Positions 40,292-43,177 of a DNA stretch of 43,177 bases are shown piece after piece. The position numbers and the translations under genes were made by a program. The notes beneath the pieces were generated by a model. The model was not told where the DNA came from. It was given only the letters and a program-made list of their open reading frames with translations, and did no database searches. Position 1 is the stretch's first letter. Each line of letters begins with the position of its first letter. Source of the DNA: Phycisphaerales bacterium (GTDB lineage Bacteria > Planctomycetota > Phycisphaerae > SM23-33); contig JABGPZ010000067.1 of the NCBI GenBank assembly GCA_018644725.1, positions 1 through 43,177 on the forward strand, given 5' to 3'.

Positions 40292-42031
40292 TTAGTGCCG
40301 GTAGAGAAATTCGGTGTTGTTGAGCAGCGCCCACGCGAGGTCTCGGAACGCGTATTCGCCGGAGCGCCCTTTTTTGAAGCGCCGCTTGGTGAGGAATTCG
40401 AGTGAGGTTTTGGCTTCTGCGGGCGTGGGATAGCGCGAGAGAATCAGCAGGTAGAGCTGGCTGACGCGCTGGGGGACAGACAGTTTGGTGTTCCGCATGA
40501 TGAAGTTGATGCGGGACGATTTCGTGAGTTTGAACTGGATGTCCGTCGAGTTGAGCATGTGCAGCAGCTGGTTGGTGGTGGGGTTGTTGTTGCGCTCGGT
40601 GAGCAGGCCCGTGTCGCGCGCAGGGCGGCCAAACATTTCCAGGAAGGGGCTGGTGATGCTGCCGTCGGCGAGGGCGATGGTGCGATTCTGGATCGGGATG
40701 AACGTGAACGGCTCGGGGACGATGCTGAAGTATTTCTCATGACCGACAATGACATAATTGATCGCGTCGATGAGCACCTCCGCGTCAAGGCGGCGGATGG
40801 GATAGGACGCGAAGGTCGCCTTGGCCTTGGCCGAGTGGTCGGCGGGGATCGAGGCCTGCTGATAGATCGCTGAATTGGCGATCATGCGCAGGATGTGGCG
40901 CTGGCTGTATTTCGCGCGGGCAAATTCCGCCGCGAGGGTGTTCAGCAGTTTCGCCGAGGCGCTGGATTTGATTTTGGTCCCGGGCGCGAGATCGTCGATG
41001 AGTCCTCGGCCAAGCATCCACACCCACAAGCGGTTGACCGCCGCGCGGGCAAACCATGGGTTCTTCGGCGAGATCAGCCAATCCGCAAACAGTTGACGGC
41101 GATCATCAAAGGCCGTCATCGTCACGCGCGAGCCGTCGGGCATCACCAGCACGCCGGGCGTGTTGGGCGTGGGGTCGTTGAAGATGATTTGCTCTTTCCA
41201 CTCGACGGTGGACTTGTAGCGGACCTTGGCGAAGACGTTGGCGAGCCGGGCCTGGCTGGCCTCGGGCCACGCGGTGATGTCGCTGCCCAGGAACGTCCCA
41301 GCCACCACCTGGGCAATGCCCTCGGGGGTGCGCTGCTGCATCGCGCGATAGAAGTTCACCGGCGCGACGCGGAAGTTGCTGCCACTGGAGGTCAGCAGGG
41401 CGCGGGCAAACTTGTCATAGCCCATGTCATTCGTAACGGCCTGGAGGATCCACTGGTGATAGGCCGCCACGGCATTGGGCCAAAGGTTGATCGGGAATTC
41501 CGATTTCACGCGCAGGTGGTCGCACCATTTCAGCGTCCAATAGGTGTGGGCCTCGCGACGGTTGAGCAACACGTCGATCAGCTTGGCGCGTTTGTCGGGC
41601 GCTTTGTCATTGAGGAAGGCAGCCACTGCGCGGGGGGGAGGCAGCGTGCCCGTGAGGTCGATATAGACGCGCCGGCAGAACACCGGGTCGCTGCAAAGTT
41701 TCGCGGGGGTGATGCCCTGGGCTTTGAACTCGGCGAGGAGGATGATATCGATGGGGTTGTTCGCGCGCAGCGGCTGGGAGGACACATACGGATTGGCGGG
41801 ACTCATCGCTCCGGCGGCGGGCTTGGCCGTGGGGGGAACCTTTTTCTTATTCTTTTTCTTGGTCGGCGGCGCGGCGGGGTTCTTGTCGAGCTTCTTTTCG
41901 CTCGATGCGGCATTGGCGATTTTGGCCTTCTTTTTTTTACGCGACTTGGCCTTCTCGGACGTGTCCGACTCGGCCACCACCATCGCCGTGAGAACGGTCA
42001 GTGTCAGTATTGCGATACAGAGATGTTTCAT
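40292..42031 (-). CDS. Secreted DUF1549-DUF1553 protein
   Basis: A 579-residue exported protein. A signal peptide (to about residue 20) is followed by a strongly Lys-rich linker (about 27-72: KSRKKKKAKIAN, KKKNKKKVPP). The DUF1549 domain comes next (DPVFCRRVYIDLTGTLPPPRAVAAFL to YHQWILQAV), then the DUF1553 domain (FADWLISPKNPWFARAAVNRLWVWMLGRGLIDD, SYPIRRLDAEVLIDAINYV, LLHMLNSTDIQ, the final DLAWALLNNTEFLYRH). The N-terminal cytochrome-c-like PSCyt1 module with CxxCH, found in many homologues, is absent. It is the first gene of the operon DUF1549-DUF1553, DUF1501, PPC, sulfatase. Function of the family is unknown. Confidence 0.92.
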   Translation of the reverse strand: MKHLCIAILTLTVLTAMVVAESDTSEKAKSRKKKKAKIANAASSEKKLDKNPAAPPTKKKNKKKVPPTAKPAAGAMSPANPYVSSQPLRANNPIDIILLAEFKAQGITPAKLCSDPVFCRRVYIDLTGTLPPPRAVAAFLNDKAPDKRAKLIDVLLNRREAHTYWTLKWCDHLRVKSEFPINLWPNAVAAYHQWILQAVTNDMGYDKFARALLTSSGSNFRVAPVNFYRAMQQRTPEGIAQVVAGTFLGSDITAWPEASQARLANVFAKVRYKSTVEWKEQIIFNDPTPNTPGVLVMPDGSRVTMTAFDDRRQLFADWLISPKNPWFARAAVNRLWVWMLGRGLIDDLAPGTKIKSSASAKLLNTLAAEFARAKYSQRHILRMIANSAIYQQASIPADHSAKAKATFASYPIRRLDAEVLIDAINYVIVGHEKYFSIVPEPFTFIPIQNRTIALADGSITSPFLEMFGRPARDTGLLTERNNNPTTNQLLHMLNSTDIQFKLTKSSRINFIMRNTKLSVPQRVSQLYLLILSRYPTPAEAKTSLEFLTKRRFKKGRSGEYAFRDLAWALLNNTEFLYRH

Positions 42032-42078
42032 AGGGACCTCTATTGTGCCTGTGAATCGTCAATCGAGACATGTTATTC

Positions 42079-42106
42079 TACATAAGATCAACGTGAATGA
42101 TATCAA
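42079..42106 (-). promoter_or_regulatory. Possible promoter of the sulfatase/DUF1501 operon
   Basis: On the minus strand TTGATA (42101-42106), 16-bp spacer, TATGTA (42079-42084), about 48 bases before the first start codon, which has GAGG 6 bases upstream. Confidence 0.35.
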
Positions 42107-42137
42107 AATATTTCAATTCAGCACAAGGCCCAACCAT

Positions 42138-42638
42138 TTAATGTGTATGTGGTTTGGCGGCAACGGGTTTTGCGAGGTAGGCCTGTTGGAAGGTCAGGAG
42201 TTTGGTTTGCAGATCCGCGATCACGTTCAGGTCGGTGGATTGCTTGGCCTTCATGGTCGCCACGAGCAGATGGTGGCAGAGTTCGATCTTCTTGAGGTAG
42301 GCCAGGCGGCCTTCGCTGGCAACGGGTTTGATGCGCTGCTGGAGGAAATAGGTCACGATGAGTTCGGTGAACGCATCGGCGTGTTGTTCCTTGTTGATTA
42401 CCCATCGCGCGATCTGGTTGGCGTTTTTCGTCGGGTCCGCGGCGAGGGCGGTGATCTGCTTCATCGACTTTTCAATCGTGGTGATGTGCTCGGCGAGCAG
42501 GCTGAAGCGCGTCGTATCGTTGTAGATCCCGCAGGGGATCTGGCAGTGGGCCTCGGCGGGCGTCGGGCGGAAAAGGTTAGTCGCAACGGTGGCGAATAGG
42601 GCTGTGGCGAGAAGTAGTACGAGTGTGGGCTTGGTCAT
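42138..42638 (-). CDS. sodN: Secreted nickel superoxide dismutase
   Basis: A 166-residue protein. Residues 1-30 form a signal peptide ending AEA; the mature protein then starts exactly with H31-CQIPCGIY. HCxxPCGxY is the nickel hook of Ni-SOD, in which the free N-terminal His, both Cys and the first backbone amides bind Ni and dismute superoxide to H2O2 and O2. The rest is helical (LLAEHITTIEKSMKQITAL, ANQIARWVINKEQHADAF, TYFLQQRIKP), as expected for the four-helix bundle; mature length (136) is slightly above the usual 117. AAGGAG is 6 bases before this ATG; the frame is open further upstream without a site. No SodX-type maturation peptidase is beside it; signal peptidase would expose His1. 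Confidence 0.88.
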   Translation of the reverse strand: MTKPTLVLLLATALFATVATNLFRPTPAEAHCQIPCGIYNDTTRFSLLAEHITTIEKSMKQITALAADPTKNANQIARWVINKEQHADAFTELIVTYFLQQRIKPVASEGRLAYLKKIELCHHLLVATMKAKQSTDLNVIADLQTKLLTFQQAYLAKPVAAKPHTH

Positions 42639-42729
42639 ATCGGTCTCCTTGTAAAGGGTGATGCATCCGCGTGTTGTGCACCATTGTAGGCACAAGCTTT
42701 TCCGTTGACGAAATTTTATTGGCAATCAC

Positions 42730-42755
42730 CGGCGGGCAACAAGTAGCTGCCCTAC
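42730..42755. repeat. Boundary repeat, right copy (inverted)
   Basis: Reverse complement of 19110-19136 with one substitution and one base missing (CGGCGGGCAACAAGTAGC, then TGCCCTAC). Confidence 0.75.
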
Positions 42756-42891
42756 AGAACTACAAGGGCTGGAAATGTTCCGATGTGAATTTTGGAACCG
42801 TTTGCTTCGTATTGAATATAGGGGGTTGTCTGCTTTGTAGTGGACATTGTCGATGGGATTTTTGTGTTAGGCCCGAAGGGCCGTAAGAATG

Positions 42892-43032
42892 TAGCCGTGG
42901 GCGTAAGCCACGGAAAGCGGATAAAAAGAAAAGAGCCCCGAAGGGGCGAAAGAAAACGGAGTTTCAAAATTAGCCGGGGCTTGCCTTGGTCTTTCCGGTC
43001 GCTTCGCTCCCTCCAAGAGCCTAAGGCCCCGG
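42892..43032. repeat. REP-like composite element, copy B (inverted)
   Basis: It is collinear with copy A in reverse. First is a hairpin with loop GCGTAAG (42892-42913), in which a T-A pair replaces a G-C pair of copy A. Then comes a 25-base block (42931-42955) identical to the reverse complement of 18995-19019, containing GCCCCGAAGGGGC. Last is a 60-base block (42973-43032) matching the reverse complement of 18888-18947 apart from a few changes and a one-base shift. The outer hairpin on the far side is missing. Confidence 0.75.
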
Positions 43033-43177
43033 TCTCTGCCGCGCTACAATCATCGGCGGGTAACGCTTTTGGCTTTTACCTGTTAAAATAGATTCTCGAC
43101 TTTTGCTGCTATGATTGGTCTTTTAAGGGTTCTTTGAATAATAGCGTTTCGACTTTGAGTATTGTATAATGCGGTCA

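Larger units (their letters stand above)
42639..43177. other. Repeat-rich intergenic region, right edge of island
   Basis: No gene is seen. Next to the sodN start is a possible minus-strand -10 (TACAAT, 42683-42688). Then come the 26-base boundary repeat (42730-42755) and the REP-like element copy B (42892-43032). Near the end a perfect TATAAT (43165-43170) without a good -35 may be the promoter of a plus-strand gene beyond the window. Confidence 0.6.

Noticed and set aside
43165-43170. Perfect TATAAT at the right edge as a promoter
   Set aside because: No acceptable -35 at 16-18 bp and the downstream gene is out of the window; kept only as a remark in the intergenic entry.
18732-43177. Prophage or insertion sequence
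   Set aside because: No transposase, integrase or phage structural gene anywhere in the window, despite the flanking inverted repeats.

Overview
The window is about 43 kb of GC-rich bacterial DNA, most likely from a planctomycete. Three things point there: many secreted formylglycine sulfatases, the DUF1501 / DUF1549-DUF1553 / pre-peptidase trio, and DUF1080, ThuA and Gfo/Idh proteins; a PEP-CTERM protein with GloVer-type repeats; and a peptidoglycan/division (dcw) cluster without ftsA or ftsZ. The nearly complete mur set suggests a Phycisphaerae-like or other deep lineage rather than a classical budding planctomycete. That placement is inference.

Positions 1-335 hold the 3' end of a PEP-CTERM surface protein. 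From 868 to 17213 runs a single plus-strand dcw cluster: mraZ, a structured RNA element, rsmH, a LysM membrane protein, an FtsL-like protein, ftsI, murE, murF, mraY, ftsW, murG, murC, murB, ddl, an FtsQ-like protein and an unknown six-helix membrane protein. Genes are joined by ATGA/TGATG overlaps or short gaps, so they are probably translated together. They supply UDP-MurNAc-pentapeptide synthesis (murD is missing here), lipid I/II formation (mraY, murG) and septal polymerisation and crosslinking (ftsW, ftsI, with ftsL and ftsQ). Two cyclophilins, one a lipoprotein and one cytosolic, and a tRNA-Gly(CCC) with clear promoter and terminator close this half.

From about 18.8 kb to the right end the DNA is accessory. 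Almost everything there is on the minus strand and exported: sulfatase plus an 820-residue secreted protein; a SulP transporter; DUF1080 (the only plus-strand gene); a HEAT / F5-8C / PmoA-like / ThuA fusion coupled to a Gfo/Idh oxidoreductase; an M16 lipoprotein peptidase; a four-gene operon of DUF1549-DUF1553, DUF1501, PPC-domain protein and sulfatase; and a secreted nickel superoxide dismutase. Together these look like breakdown of sulfated polysaccharide, but no substrate can be read from the sequence.

The accessory block is bounded on both sides by two families of hairpin-rich intergenic repeats in inverted orientation. The least explained items are the folded RNA between mraZ and rsmH, the phased repeats over the mraZ promoter, the inverted repeats around the island, the four-domain ThuA fusion and the exported Ni-SOD.
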